From contig NZ_JANCTD010000006.1 in NCBI RefSeq assembly GCF_024297185.1, forward strand, positions 1 to 64,000: DNA of 64,000 nucleotides. Direction: 5' to 3'. Position numbers and translations under genes: made by a program. This DNA is from Lewinella sp. JB7. GTDB taxonomy: Bacteria > Bacteroidota > Bacteroidia > Chitinophagales > Saprospiraceae. Position 1 is the stretch's first letter, and every line of letters starts with the position of its first letter. The notes under the pieces are model-generated. The model saw only the letters and a list, made by a program, of their open reading frames with translations. It ran no database searches and had not been told where the DNA came from. This document shows positions 16,521 to 25,290 of the stretch, piece after piece.

Positions 16521-17387
16521 ATGCCACCCCTGACCCCCATTGTTAAGAATCTCCTCATCATCAACGTAGGGGTCTTCGCCATACTTTTCGTGCTTCCGTA
16601 CCTGGGAGTCGATACCGGTGAGCTGGCCGATTTTCTGGCGCTTCACTACCCGACCAGCGATCGCTTCCACCCCGTGCAATTGGTGAGCCACTTCTTCGTT
16701 CATGGCGGGCTGACCCATATTTTCTTCAATATGTTCGGGCTGGTCATGTTCGGGCCCTTGCTCGAGGCTCGGTACGGGAGTAAGCGGTTCCTGATACTGT
16801 ATTTGGTTGCCGCCGCCGGAGCCGTCGCACTACACTTCGGCTACACCTGGTTTCAGCTCGAACGGCTACAGGATATTCTGCTCAACTTCCAGCAGGATCC
16901 GACGCTGGCCAACTTCAACGACTTCTTCGGGCGCATCGACACGAAAGGTCTCTCGATGGACGACGGCACCCGCGTCAGTACGGTCGTCGCGAATATTCAG
17001 AACGACATCGTCCTGGCCAAGGGAGATCCCGCCCAGACCCTCCGCGACGGCGTGGGTATGATGCAGGAATACATCGACTTCAAGGCCAGCATCCCCATGG
17101 TCGGTGCTTCCGGGGCCCTCTACGGCGTGGTGGCGGCCTTTGCCATTCTGTACCCGGACTTCAAGTTGATGCTCATCTTCCTGCCGATTCCCATTAAGGC
17201 CCGCTACTTCGTGCCCGTCCTGCTGGCCGTCGATCTATTCCTCGGGATCATGGAATATAGCTGGGACCCCATTGCGCACTTCGCCCACCTCGGGGGGGCC
17301 GTTGCCGGCGGCATTCTGGCGTTCTACTGGTACAAGACCGAGCCACCGGCGGGCGCACGGCGGTGGGACCGGGGCGTACCGCGGTAA
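16521..17387 (+). CDS. Rhomboid-family intramembrane serine protease (first of pair)
   Basis: The 288-residue polytopic protein has the rhomboid features: HFFVHGGLTHIFFNMFGL (the HxxxHxxxN-type loop and TM2), GASGALYG with catalytic S197, and HFAHLGGAVAGG with catalytic H256. Rhomboids cleave transmembrane segments within the membrane. Between the second and catalytic-Ser helices lies a hydrophilic insertion of about 70 residues (roughly 110-185) absent from minimal rhomboids. The gene follows mutL by 54 bp and precedes a second rhomboid. Confidence 0.93.
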   Translation: MPPLTPIVKNLLIINVGVFAILFVLPYLGVDTGELADFLALHYPTSDRFHPVQLVSHFFVHGGLTHIFFNMFGLVMFGPLLEARYGSKRFLILYLVAAAGAVALHFGYTWFQLERLQDILLNFQQDPTLANFNDFFGRIDTKGLSMDDGTRVSTVVANIQNDIVLAKGDPAQTLRDGVGMMQEYIDFKASIPMVGASGALYGVVAAFAILYPDFKLMLIFLPIPIKARYFVPVLLAVDLFLGIMEYSWDPIAHFAHLGGAVAGGILAFYWYKTEPPAGARRWDRGVPR

Positions 17388-17479
17388 GCCGACCTAAATT
17401 CGTAGTTTGTAGGGCTTTGTCCGGGGCGGGGTAAATCTTTTCCGCCGAAAAACGTTTTACTGGTAGACCACCGCCAACT

Positions 17480-18487
17480 ATGCTACAATCCATCTGGGAC
17501 GACATCCGCCGGGAGTTCGATTATGGCAACATGATCAGCCGCATCATCATCGTGAATGCGGCCATTTACCTGTTCATCAATCTGGCGTGGGTCTTTCTTC
17601 GCGTATTCAACGGGTGGGAAACCCCGAACCTTTACCTCGACATTCGCAACTTCCTGGCGATCTCGAACTCGGGTTGGCACATGCTCACCCATCCCTGGTC
17701 GGTGATCACCCACATGTTTCTGCATGAGGGATTCTGGCACATCCTCTGGAATATGCTCTTCCTGTTCTGGTTCGGCCGCATCTTCGGCGATCTGCTGGGC
17801 GACCGGCGGGTGTTGCCGCTGTACTTCCTGGGCGGGCTGGCGGGGGCGGCCTTCTTCTTCGCCGCGGCTAACCTGACCGGCTTCGGCGGTGACGGCAGTG
17901 TCGAGCACTATGCATTCGGTGCCAGTGCCGCGGTGATGTGTATCCTCGTGTCCACCGGCGTGTTCGCCCCCGACTACAGTATCCGGCTATTTCTGCTGGG
18001 CAACGTCCGGCTCAAATACATCGTGGCTTTCGTCGTACTCATGAACGTCATCAGCCTGGGCAGCGACATCAATACCGGGGGCGCGTTCGGACACATCGGG
18101 GGTATCACCATGGGGTTTCTGTTCGCCTGGTACCTGAAACGCGGCACCGACCTCACCGAACCGATCCAGTCGGTCATCGGCGGCGTCGGTCGCCTCTGGA
18201 ACAGCGTGCTGAGTCCCAGTAAGGACCATTCCCGCCGCGGTCCCCGCGCCGCCTTCCGGGGCGGCCGATCGGTCAAGGAGACGGCTACGAAGGAACGGCC
18301 CAGTTTCATGCGGCGGGCCGGGGGCGCCACCCGCACGACCACCGGCAAAACCGACGGCGGCACGAAGGGGGAAGCTACCCATCAGGAGCAGCTCGACGCC
18401 ATTCTCGACAAGATCAAGGAGCGGGGATACAACAGCCTGTCTAAGGACGAAAAGGAGTTTCTGTTCCGTGCCAGCAACCGCAACTGA
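17480..18487 (+). CDS. Rhomboid-family intramembrane serine protease (second of pair)
   Basis: The 335-residue protein has HMFLHEGFWHILWNMLFLFW, the catalytic FGASAAVM with S149, and FGHIGGITMG with H205, so the Ser-His dyad is present. After the last helix there is a cytoplasmic tail of about 110 residues rich in Arg, Gly and Lys (from about 235), ending in YNSLSKDEKEFLFRASNRN. The terminal KxRGYxSLSxxEKxxLxxxS-like motif is common at the ends of Bacteroidota rhomboids. It is paralogous to the preceding gene and is followed after 5 bp by the EEP gene. Confidence 0.93.
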   Translation: MLQSIWDDIRREFDYGNMISRIIIVNAAIYLFINLAWVFLRVFNGWETPNLYLDIRNFLAISNSGWHMLTHPWSVITHMFLHEGFWHILWNMLFLFWFGRIFGDLLGDRRVLPLYFLGGLAGAAFFFAAANLTGFGGDGSVEHYAFGASAAVMCILVSTGVFAPDYSIRLFLLGNVRLKYIVAFVVLMNVISLGSDINTGGAFGHIGGITMGFLFAWYLKRGTDLTEPIQSVIGGVGRLWNSVLSPSKDHSRRGPRAAFRGGRSVKETATKERPSFMRRAGGATRTTTGKTDGGTKGEATHQEQLDAILDKIKERGYNSLSKDEKEFLFRASNRN

Positions 18488-18492
18488 ACCGC

Positions 18493-19536
18493 GTGCGTAC
18501 CATTTTTTTGTGGACCGGGAACCTCGTAACCTTCGTGACCGCCTTCGGTCTGATGGCCCGCTACGTCTCGCCCCAGATATTCTGGCCGCCCGCCGTGGTG
18601 GCCCTCCTGCTGCCGGGTCTGCTGCTGCTCACCTTCGGTTTCATGATCGTGCAGTTAAGCAGGTTTCGGTGGCGCACGGCCCTCTTCCCCTTCGCGGTGT
18701 CAGTGTCCGCCTTACCGCTGCTCGGACACCTGATGGCTTTTCCCGCTACTCCGCCACCGGTCGACGCGGGGGTTCCGACGCTTACGCTGGTTACCGCCAA
18801 CGCCCGTGCCTTTCGTTCCATTGACGGGGCCGATGCCGATACGACCCGCGTCCGCGACGCCGTCCGGGAATTCGGGGCCGACGTGCTGTTGCTCCAGGAA
18901 GTGCGCACCATGCGGTACCCCCAGAATTACGTTCCTTCCATAACGCAGGCGGGGAACTTTCGCCAGCGGCACCAGAAGGAGGGAACCCTGATCGCTACCT
19001 ACGGCAATGCCATCACCCCCGTCAGTTCTTCCTTCACCCCGCCGAACGAATACAACGGTTTCATCGTCACCGACGTAGACTCCGAGCTGGGGCGCCTGCG
19101 CATCATCAATGCCCACCTGGAATCCAACCAGATCAGTGGCATGACCGCGGGCATGAGCGACAAGAATTCAGTGTCCCGGCGCATCGAAACGCTGGGCAAT
19201 ATGCTGCGTGGCTACGGCCGGACCACCCGCGTCCGTGCCCTCCAGGCCGAGGAGATCCGGCAGCTCGTGGAACGCAGTCCCTACCCGGTGGTGCTCGCCG
19301 GTGACTTCAACGACGTTCCGTCTTCGTACACCTACAATCATATTTTATCCCCCCGGCTGCGCGACGCCTGGTCGGAGCAGGGTGTAGGTCTCGGCACGAC
19401 CTTCACCGGGCCACTCCCCGGCCTGCGGATCGACTACTTCATGGTGGATACCAGCCTGGCCGTCCTCGATATTGAACGTCTGCCCTCCCGCTGGTCCGAT
19501 CACCGCCCCCTACGCATCACGCTCGCCCCCCGCTGA
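18493..19536 (+). CDS. Membrane-anchored endonuclease/exonuclease/phosphatase-family protein
   Basis: A GTG at 18493 starts a 347-residue protein with three N-terminal hydrophobic helices (within residues 1-90) and an EEP domain from about 95: TLVTANARAF, DVLLLQEVRT with the metal-binding Glu, VVLAGDFNDVPSS and the terminal SRWSDHRPLRI with the catalytic Asp-His pair. EEP members are phosphodiesterases or nucleases; the membrane-anchored arrangement suggests activity at the outer face of the inner membrane. It is the last gene of the tight group after the rhomboids. The GTG was chosen because it gives the complete first helix and only 5 bp separate it from the upstream stop. Confidence 0.9.
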   Translation: MRTIFLWTGNLVTFVTAFGLMARYVSPQIFWPPAVVALLLPGLLLLTFGFMIVQLSRFRWRTALFPFAVSVSALPLLGHLMAFPATPPPVDAGVPTLTLVTANARAFRSIDGADADTTRVRDAVREFGADVLLLQEVRTMRYPQNYVPSITQAGNFRQRHQKEGTLIATYGNAITPVSSSFTPPNEYNGFIVTDVDSELGRLRIINAHLESNQISGMTAGMSDKNSVSRRIETLGNMLRGYGRTTRVRALQAEEIRQLVERSPYPVVLAGDFNDVPSSYTYNHILSPRLRDAWSEQGVGLGTTFTGPLPGLRIDYFMVDTSLAVLDIERLPSRWSDHRPLRITLAPR

Positions 19537-19587
19537 TCTGCTGGAAATTGTTGTAACTTCCAGTCACTCATCCGGTCGGCCGGCACC

Positions 19588-21978
19588 ATGACGGTACGCT
19601 TATTACACATCGCTTTCCTCCTGCTCATTCCCCTGCTTATTCGGGGGCAGGCCACTGCCGTCATTGTCGGAATCGCGGATTTTCAGGACCCCGGCATCAC
19701 CGACCTGCGCTTTGCCGACGAAGATGCCCGGGCGTTTGCCGCTTACCTCCAATCCGCTTCCGGCGGGAATCTGCCCCAGGAGCGGCTAAGAGTACTGACC
19801 GATACCTCCGCTACGCTCGCCGCGATCCAGTCGGCACTAAGCTGGCAGCTCAGCGCGACCGGTCCCGGGCAGACCGCCTACCTCTACCTGGCTACCCACG
19901 GCGACGTCGAGGCCGCGGACCTGGCAACCAGTGGGTACTTACTGGCCCACGACTCTCCCCGCAGCAATTACGATCTACTGGCCCTGAGCGTCAACTTCCT
20001 CAACGATCACCTGGCCGCGCTGACCGCAAAGGAGGCCCTGCCCGTAGTGATCACCGATGCCTGTCATGCGGGCACCCTGGCCGGCGATGCCTTAGCGGGC
20101 CGCCGGCTGACCACCGCACAACTCATGCAGGGCCGGGCGCAGGAGGTGCGTATGCTGGCGTGCCAGCCCTACGAGCTTTCGCGGGAAGGAGAACGCTGGG
20201 GCGGCGGCCGGGGCGCGTTTTCCTATCACCTGCTGGAGGGGATCCGGGGAGCGGCCGACGAGGACCGCAACCGGCAGATCGATCTTTTCGAACTCGAACG
20301 CTACGTACAAAGCCGGGTGAGTGAGGATACGGAGCGGCAGCAGCATCCCGAGCTGATCGGCGCGCCGAAGGACCGGGTCCTGTTCACCGTAGCCGCTTCC
20401 GACCAGCCCGATTTCGCCCGGCAGTCGACCCAACGACTGGAGGCCAGCTTCGAGGAGGCCACCCTGGCCCTTGCTCCCCCGGAAGCCCAACGGACCTACC
20501 TGCGTTTCCGGCGGGCGCTGAGCGCGGGAGCCCTGCTCGTTCCGGAAGAGCAATCCGCCCTGGCCTACCACCGTGAGCTTTACGCGGAACCCGCCCTGCT
20601 CGCCATACGGGGATTAGTGGACGAGCGGCTCACCGTCGCCCTACTCGATTCGGTGCAACAGGCCATCGTGGCCTACCTCGATGCCGACCCCGCGGAACTC
20701 ACCGACCGGGACCGGATCGACGAGAAGTACCGCATCTTCCCCCGCTACCTGGCGACCGCGGCCGCCATCCTGGGCGAGGGAGACCCCCGCATACCCAGCA
20801 TCCGGGCCAAGGAAGCTTACTTCCGGGGAGTGGTATTGCGCCTCGAAGCCGACCGCCGGGGGGGCACGGACAGCAGCTACTTCCGCGCGCACGGACAACT
20901 CCTGACGGCGGTTCGCCTGGAACCCCAGGCCGCCTACCACCACAACGAACTCGGCCTTCTGCTCCAACGGTTAGCGGATCCGGAATCGGCCTACGCCAGC
21001 TTCCGGGAAGCTACCCGCCTGGCTCCTACCTGGTCCCTTCCCTACAATAACCTCGGTATCCTCCTCAAGCAAGTGGATGCCCGGGCCAACTACCGCCTGG
21101 CGGCCGATTACTTCGCCCGCGCCATCGACCTCAAACCGGACCTGGCCGGCGCGTACATGAATTTCGGCAACCTCCTCTACGAGACCGGCCGGCTCGACAG
21201 CGCGGAACTCTTTCTGCGGCAGGCCATGGAGCTGAACCCCGCCGATGCCTATGCCCGCTATAACCTGGCGCGCCTCGTCAGCGAACGCCCCGCCGGCCGG
21301 GAAGAAGCGCGCGCACTGTTCACTTCCATCATCCGGAACGGCGGCGCGCTGGTGGCCGACAGTCACCTCCAGTGCGGACGCATTTTTCTGCAGCTGGGCC
21401 GACTGGATTCCGCGGAGTTCCATACCCGGCAATCGATCGATCTGCAACCCGACCGCCGGGAGGCTTACGCCCAGATGCGGCGTATCCTCACCGCCGACCG
21501 GGGCCGGGACGAAGCGGTTACCTACTTCAGCCAGCTCATCTCCCGCCATCCGGAGTGGCCGCACGGCTACTTAAACCTGGCCCTGACGGATACGCAATCC
21601 ACGGAGTGGCTACGGCAACTGCGGGGTGCCCCCCTATCGGAGTCGGACAGCCACGAACTAGCCACCCAGATCGGATTCTCCCTGTACTGGGAGGGACACT
21701 ACGGGCTAGCCGAAAAAAGTCTGCGATTCGCCGTGCGGAACGGAGCGTTCGACCTGCCGGCTCGGTTCACGCTGAGCGCCTTTCTGGCGGCCACCGGGCA
21801 GGAGAAAAAAAGCCTCACCATCATCCGGGAAACCCTTCGCCGCGCCGTCGCCGACGGAAGCGCGGAGGAGTACTGCCGGCGCTTTGCCAGCAACGCTGAT
21901 TTTGCCGGAGTACGCGCGATTGCCGATTTTCAACGAATTTACGGGGAGTACTGTCCCCGATTGCTGCCGTCGGATTGA
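19588..21978 (+). CDS. Exported caspase (C14)-TPR protein, copy 1
   Basis: The 796-residue protein begins with a signal peptide (MTVRLLHIAFLLLIPLLIRG) and a caspase/metacaspase-like C14 domain at about 23-270. The catalytic His is H104 in YLATHGD and the nucleophile C159 in VVITDACHAG; the specificity-loop region contains GERWGGGRGAFSYHLLEGI. From about 400 to the end are TPR-like helical repeats (YHHNELGLLLQRL, LPYNNLGILLKQV, AYMNFGNLLYETGRL, AYARYNLARLV). Both catalytic residues are intact. The signal peptide places it in the periplasm or outside. It starts a 13-kb run of exported proteins and is about 50 percent similar by eye to the gene at 27977. Confidence 0.9.
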   Translation: MTVRLLHIAFLLLIPLLIRGQATAVIVGIADFQDPGITDLRFADEDARAFAAYLQSASGGNLPQERLRVLTDTSATLAAIQSALSWQLSATGPGQTAYLYLATHGDVEAADLATSGYLLAHDSPRSNYDLLALSVNFLNDHLAALTAKEALPVVITDACHAGTLAGDALAGRRLTTAQLMQGRAQEVRMLACQPYELSREGERWGGGRGAFSYHLLEGIRGAADEDRNRQIDLFELERYVQSRVSEDTERQQHPELIGAPKDRVLFTVAASDQPDFARQSTQRLEASFEEATLALAPPEAQRTYLRFRRALSAGALLVPEEQSALAYHRELYAEPALLAIRGLVDERLTVALLDSVQQAIVAYLDADPAELTDRDRIDEKYRIFPRYLATAAAILGEGDPRIPSIRAKEAYFRGVVLRLEADRRGGTDSSYFRAHGQLLTAVRLEPQAAYHHNELGLLLQRLADPESAYASFREATRLAPTWSLPYNNLGILLKQVDARANYRLAADYFARAIDLKPDLAGAYMNFGNLLYETGRLDSAELFLRQAMELNPADAYARYNLARLVSERPAGREEARALFTSIIRNGGALVADSHLQCGRIFLQLGRLDSAEFHTRQSIDLQPDRREAYAQMRRILTADRGRDEAVTYFSQLISRHPEWPHGYLNLALTDTQSTEWLRQLRGAPLSESDSHELATQIGFSLYWEGHYGLAEKSLRFAVRNGAFDLPARFTLSAFLAATGQEKKSLTIIRETLRRAVADGSAEEYCRRFASNADFAGVRAIADFQRIYGEYCPRLLPSD

Positions 21979-21984
21979 CCGCTT

Positions 21985-22001
21985 GCTCCTGCGTCCCCGC
22001 C
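21985..22001 (+). repeat. Dispersed 17-bp motif (T variant)
   Basis: Exact GCTCCTGCGTCCCCGCC, in the 50-bp gap between the first two caspase genes. Confidence 0.6.
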
Positions 22002-22028
22002 CAAACCATGCACTACGAAAAACACGCC

Positions 22029-23237
22029 ATGAAATACGTCCTTCTCCTACTGGGAATACTACTGCTCGGTGCCCTCCCCGGGCAGCAGACGCTGCACGTA
22101 ATCACGACCATCAATCCGCATCCCGGAGAGGACATCGCCCAGGGGTGCCGCAAGGACCGGGAAAACGTTCACAAACTCTTCGACTTCGTGGCCCGCTCGC
22201 TGCACGAACGCGGGACGGGGATGACGGTACGGATGCACGCGCCGGACTACGATCCGGAAGAAGTGTATGCCTTCCTCGAAGGACTTCAAGTGGCGCCCGA
22301 CGATGCCGTGATCTTCATTTATTCCGGCCACGGACTGGAAGACGTGCAGGCTCCCCGCTGGCCGTTGCTGTACTACTGTGCCGGAGGCAACACCACCCCC
22401 GACCCGGAAAGCTGCGGCTATTCCCTCGAGGAAGTCCACGAACAGTTACGTGCGAAGGGGGTACGCATGTCGCTTACGATCGGCAGCAGCTGTAACGCCG
22501 AGCCCCGTACGACCGCCGCCGACCGGGTCGTGCGGCGACTGGGGTCCCGGGAAGAAGAACTGAACGCGCTGAACGAAACGGCCTACCAGAATTTCGATCT
22601 GTTTACCCGCTACGAAGGGCACATCCTGGCTTCTTCCGCCCTGCCCGGGCAACTGGCCTACCTCAACGACGATATCGGATCGTACTACATCGATGCGCTC
22701 ATCAATACGGTAGCCGAAGCGCTACAGGCCCGACAGGCCGTTTCCTGGGCGAGTATTCTGCGGCGTACCGACCGCGTGGTCCGGGAAGAATGGAAAAAAG
22801 AACAGGAAGCCCAGTTCCTCATCCAACGCGACGAGGTGGCGATGTACTCCGACGACACTCACCACTATCCGGGAGACGCGGAAAACCTGACCGGCATCGA
22901 CGAAGATGAATACAGTCCGGACTGGGAAGAGAGCCTCGACGAGGAAGAAGCCCTGGAACTGCTGCCCTACTACCTGATCGCCACGCTGGCCGAACGCAGC
23001 ACTGACGAACTTACCTTCAACGGGGACCTCGCCGGGCTGCGGGCCTTTTACGACTACGTCCTGGAAGTACACTACGGTCAGGCGGATGAATACTTCTGGG
23101 AAACCGCCCTATCCGACTACGCCGAGGACGAAGAGTGGTTCTACGAGGAACTCCTCTACTATTCGGAACTGCTGGACGACCTCGACCCCGAGTGGCAAGG
23201 GGAAGTGGACGACTTTTTACTCACCCTGGGCCGGTAA
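22029..23237 (+). CDS. Exported caspase-like protein with acidic C-terminal half
   Basis: The start at ATG 22029 gives a signal peptide MKYVLLLLGILLLGALPGQQ; an ATG at 22008 would add seven charged residues. The 402-residue protein has a divergent caspase fold: His H101 in VIFIYSGHGLED and Cys C155 in SLTIGSSCNAEP, with preceding CRKDRENVHKLFDFV typical of caspase helix 1. The second half (about 250-400) is strongly acidic (DEEEALELLPYYL, EDEEWFYEELLYYSELLDDL) and has no TPR. It follows caspase copy 1 by 50 bp and precedes a TPR protein by 19 bp. The substrate is unknown; metacaspases cut after Arg/Lys, but the acidic pocket residues cannot be judged by eye. Confidence 0.85.
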   Translation: MKYVLLLLGILLLGALPGQQTLHVITTINPHPGEDIAQGCRKDRENVHKLFDFVARSLHERGTGMTVRMHAPDYDPEEVYAFLEGLQVAPDDAVIFIYSGHGLEDVQAPRWPLLYYCAGGNTTPDPESCGYSLEEVHEQLRAKGVRMSLTIGSSCNAEPRTTAADRVVRRLGSREEELNALNETAYQNFDLFTRYEGHILASSALPGQLAYLNDDIGSYYIDALINTVAEALQARQAVSWASILRRTDRVVREEWKKEQEAQFLIQRDEVAMYSDDTHHYPGDAENLTGIDEDEYSPDWEESLDEEEALELLPYYLIATLAERSTDELTFNGDLAGLRAFYDYVLEVHYGQADEYFWETALSDYAEDEEWFYEELLYYSELLDDLDPEWQGEVDDFLLTLGR

Positions 23238-23256
23238 GCCCCTCAATCCATACACT

Positions 23257-24081
23257 ATGAAATATCTACTTGTCCTTCTATTGTTGAGTACGACCTTGCT
23301 GCCGGCGCAGAGCGACCAACCGACCTTCGGGGGTAGCAGCGGCGATTCGGGCACCTTCACCGGTTCGAGTCCATCCGGCTCCAAGACCCGCGACAAAGGC
23401 ATGGGCTTCGGTAAGAAATCGGCGGAAAACGCCAACGCCAACGAACGACTGCAACAGGCGCGGGAACGCACCCGCGAAGCAATTGAACGCGACGAGATGG
23501 TGCCGGCGAGTGAAACCGACAACTTTGACGAAGCCGTCGGACTCGGATATTACTACCTGCAGTCCGACGAAACCTTCTACGAGGCGGCCGGGTACCTGGA
23601 TGCGGCGGCGGACAATCTGGACCTGAGTGACCGGGAATCCGTCCTCGGGTTGTTTACCCTGTACAGCCTACTAGCTGACCGGGCCTACACTACCGGCGAC
23701 GAAGACGCGGCCAATACCGCCTGGGCTTCCGCCGAGGAGCTGATCGACGACTTCTTCGATAGTGAGCCCACGGAAGAGGATGCCTACCACGTACACCACG
23801 AACTCGGCTACGTATACTACGAGCTAGGCTTCACCGGTGCCGCCGCCTACCACTTCGACGCGGCACTCGGCTACGCACCGGACGACGCCTACCTCGCCTA
23901 CATGACGGCCAGCTCCCTGGCCCTGGCGGGCGAACGGGAGGAAGCCCTGGAATTTCTCGAATTTGCGCTGAACCTGGGGCTGCTGGAGGATTACGAGGTG
24001 GACCTGGCCGAAGACGGCGACCTCGACGAGCTCCGGAGTAGTGAAGGCTACCAGTCGCTGGCCCGGGACTACGGCTTCTAA
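23257..24081 (+). CDS. Exported acidic TPR-like protein
   Basis: ATG 23257 starts a signal peptide MKYLLVLLLLSTTLLPAQ, very similar to that of the preceding gene; longer in-frame starts lie within the upstream gene. The 274-residue product has a low-complexity Gly/Ser/Thr-rich linker (about 20-50), a basic helical stretch (ANERLQQARERTREAIERDE) and then acidic TPR-like helices (DAYHVHHELGYVYYELGF, AYLAYMTASSLALAGEREEA). It is a likely scaffold or binding partner. The next gene starts immediately after its TAA. Confidence 0.8.
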   Translation: MKYLLVLLLLSTTLLPAQSDQPTFGGSSGDSGTFTGSSPSGSKTRDKGMGFGKKSAENANANERLQQARERTREAIERDEMVPASETDNFDEAVGLGYYYLQSDETFYEAAGYLDAAADNLDLSDRESVLGLFTLYSLLADRAYTTGDEDAANTAWASAEELIDDFFDSEPTEEDAYHVHHELGYVYYELGFTGAAAYHFDAALGYAPDDAYLAYMTASSLALAGEREEALEFLEFALNLGLLEDYEVDLAEDGDLDELRSSEGYQSLARDYGF

Positions 24082-25290
24082 GTGGACCCCGCGTTGGCCC
24101 CTTCCCGACACGTACACGCCCTGATCATAACGGCACTCATATTCGCCCTCATCGGCGCGGTGCGGCTGGTGACCTTCAACATCCACTACTTCGACCCCTT
24201 CAACAACGGGATCCGGGACTACGAGATAACGGACATTCTCTTCTCCCAGCTACGCGATCCGGAGCGGGTGGACAGAGAGGAGCGTATCGTACTCGTACAC
24301 ATCGCCAGGCCCGAACGGGCGGAGGTGGCCCGGCTGCTGAACCTCATCGGCAGTCGCTCCCCCCGGGTCATTGGGGTAGATATCCTCTTCGCAGGTCGGA
24401 AGGACGCCGAGGGCGATAGCCTGTTAGCCGCCGCGATCGCCCGTAACCCCGCGGTGGTTCTGGCCTCCAATCTGGCACCCTACGACGACGAACGCAGGGG
24501 GATACCCGGCATGGTGTATTCCGATTCCCTGTTTACCCGCGAGGCCCGCAGTGCCTACACCAACTTTCTGGCGGGGACCGACCGGACGGTCCGGCTATTT
24601 AACCCCTTCATCACGACGCTGACCGGGGAGCGGGAAAGGGCCTTCGGCGTGGCGTTGGCGGAGGCCTACGACCCCAACCGGGTGGGGCTGCTGCGGTGGC
24701 GGTACGGCGACCGGCCCGTCCGGATCAACTATTCGGGAGGGTACCGGCGCTTTCTCCGGGTCGACGGTCGCGCGCTCCTGGAAACCGAGGACGAAGAGCC
24801 CCTGGCGGTTTTCCGCGACCGTATCGTGATCCTCGGCTTCATCGATAGCCAACAGCCGGACGCGCCCATCGAGGACCGCTACTTCACCCCCCTAAACGAG
24901 GCCTACACCGGGCGAAGCCTTCCGGACATGTACGGAGCGGTCATTCACGCCAACATTGTCTCCATGATCCTGGACGGTCGCTACATTTTCGAGCTGCCGC
25001 CCTGGTTGGAGGCCCTGCTGGCGATCGTCTTTACGTACGTCAATGTACTGGTCATCCACGCCATCTACCACCGGCTGCCCGATTCCTACCACGGAGTGAC
25101 CCGGATCATGCAGTTGGTCGAACTATTTTGCTTTTTCTTCCTGGTGGCCTTACTTTTTTATCACTTTCGGCTGAAGATCGATTTCTCCACCGGCTTTCTG
25201 GCCCTCGTGCTGGCCTACGACATCGTGATGATATACGAAAGCTTCATCCGAAAGCGCATTCCGCTGCTCAATGCCCCCGACCATGAATAA
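24082..25290 (+). CDS. CHASE2-domain membrane protein without cytoplasmic effector
   Basis: A GTG directly after the upstream TAA begins a 402-residue protein: one N-terminal helix (about 11-30), a CHASE2 extracytoplasmic sensor domain (about 40-300; IVLVHIARPERAEVARLLNL, RVIGVDILFAGRKDAEGDS, FRDRIVILGFIDSQQ, MYGAVIHANIVSMILDG) and three C-terminal helices (about 308-330, 342-362, 367-388). CHASE2 proteins normally continue into a cyclase, kinase or other signalling domain on the cytoplasmic side; this one ends some 14 residues after the last helix. It overlaps the next gene by 8 bp. Confidence 0.9.
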   Translation: MDPALAPSRHVHALIITALIFALIGAVRLVTFNIHYFDPFNNGIRDYEITDILFSQLRDPERVDREERIVLVHIARPERAEVARLLNLIGSRSPRVIGVDILFAGRKDAEGDSLLAAAIARNPAVVLASNLAPYDDERRGIPGMVYSDSLFTREARSAYTNFLAGTDRTVRLFNPFITTLTGERERAFGVALAEAYDPNRVGLLRWRYGDRPVRINYSGGYRRFLRVDGRALLETEDEEPLAVFRDRIVILGFIDSQQPDAPIEDRYFTPLNEAYTGRSLPDMYGAVIHANIVSMILDGRYIFELPPWLEALLAIVFTYVNVLVIHAIYHRLPDSYHGVTRIMQLVELFCFFFLVALLFYHFRLKIDFSTGFLALVLAYDIVMIYESFIRKRIPLLNAPDHE

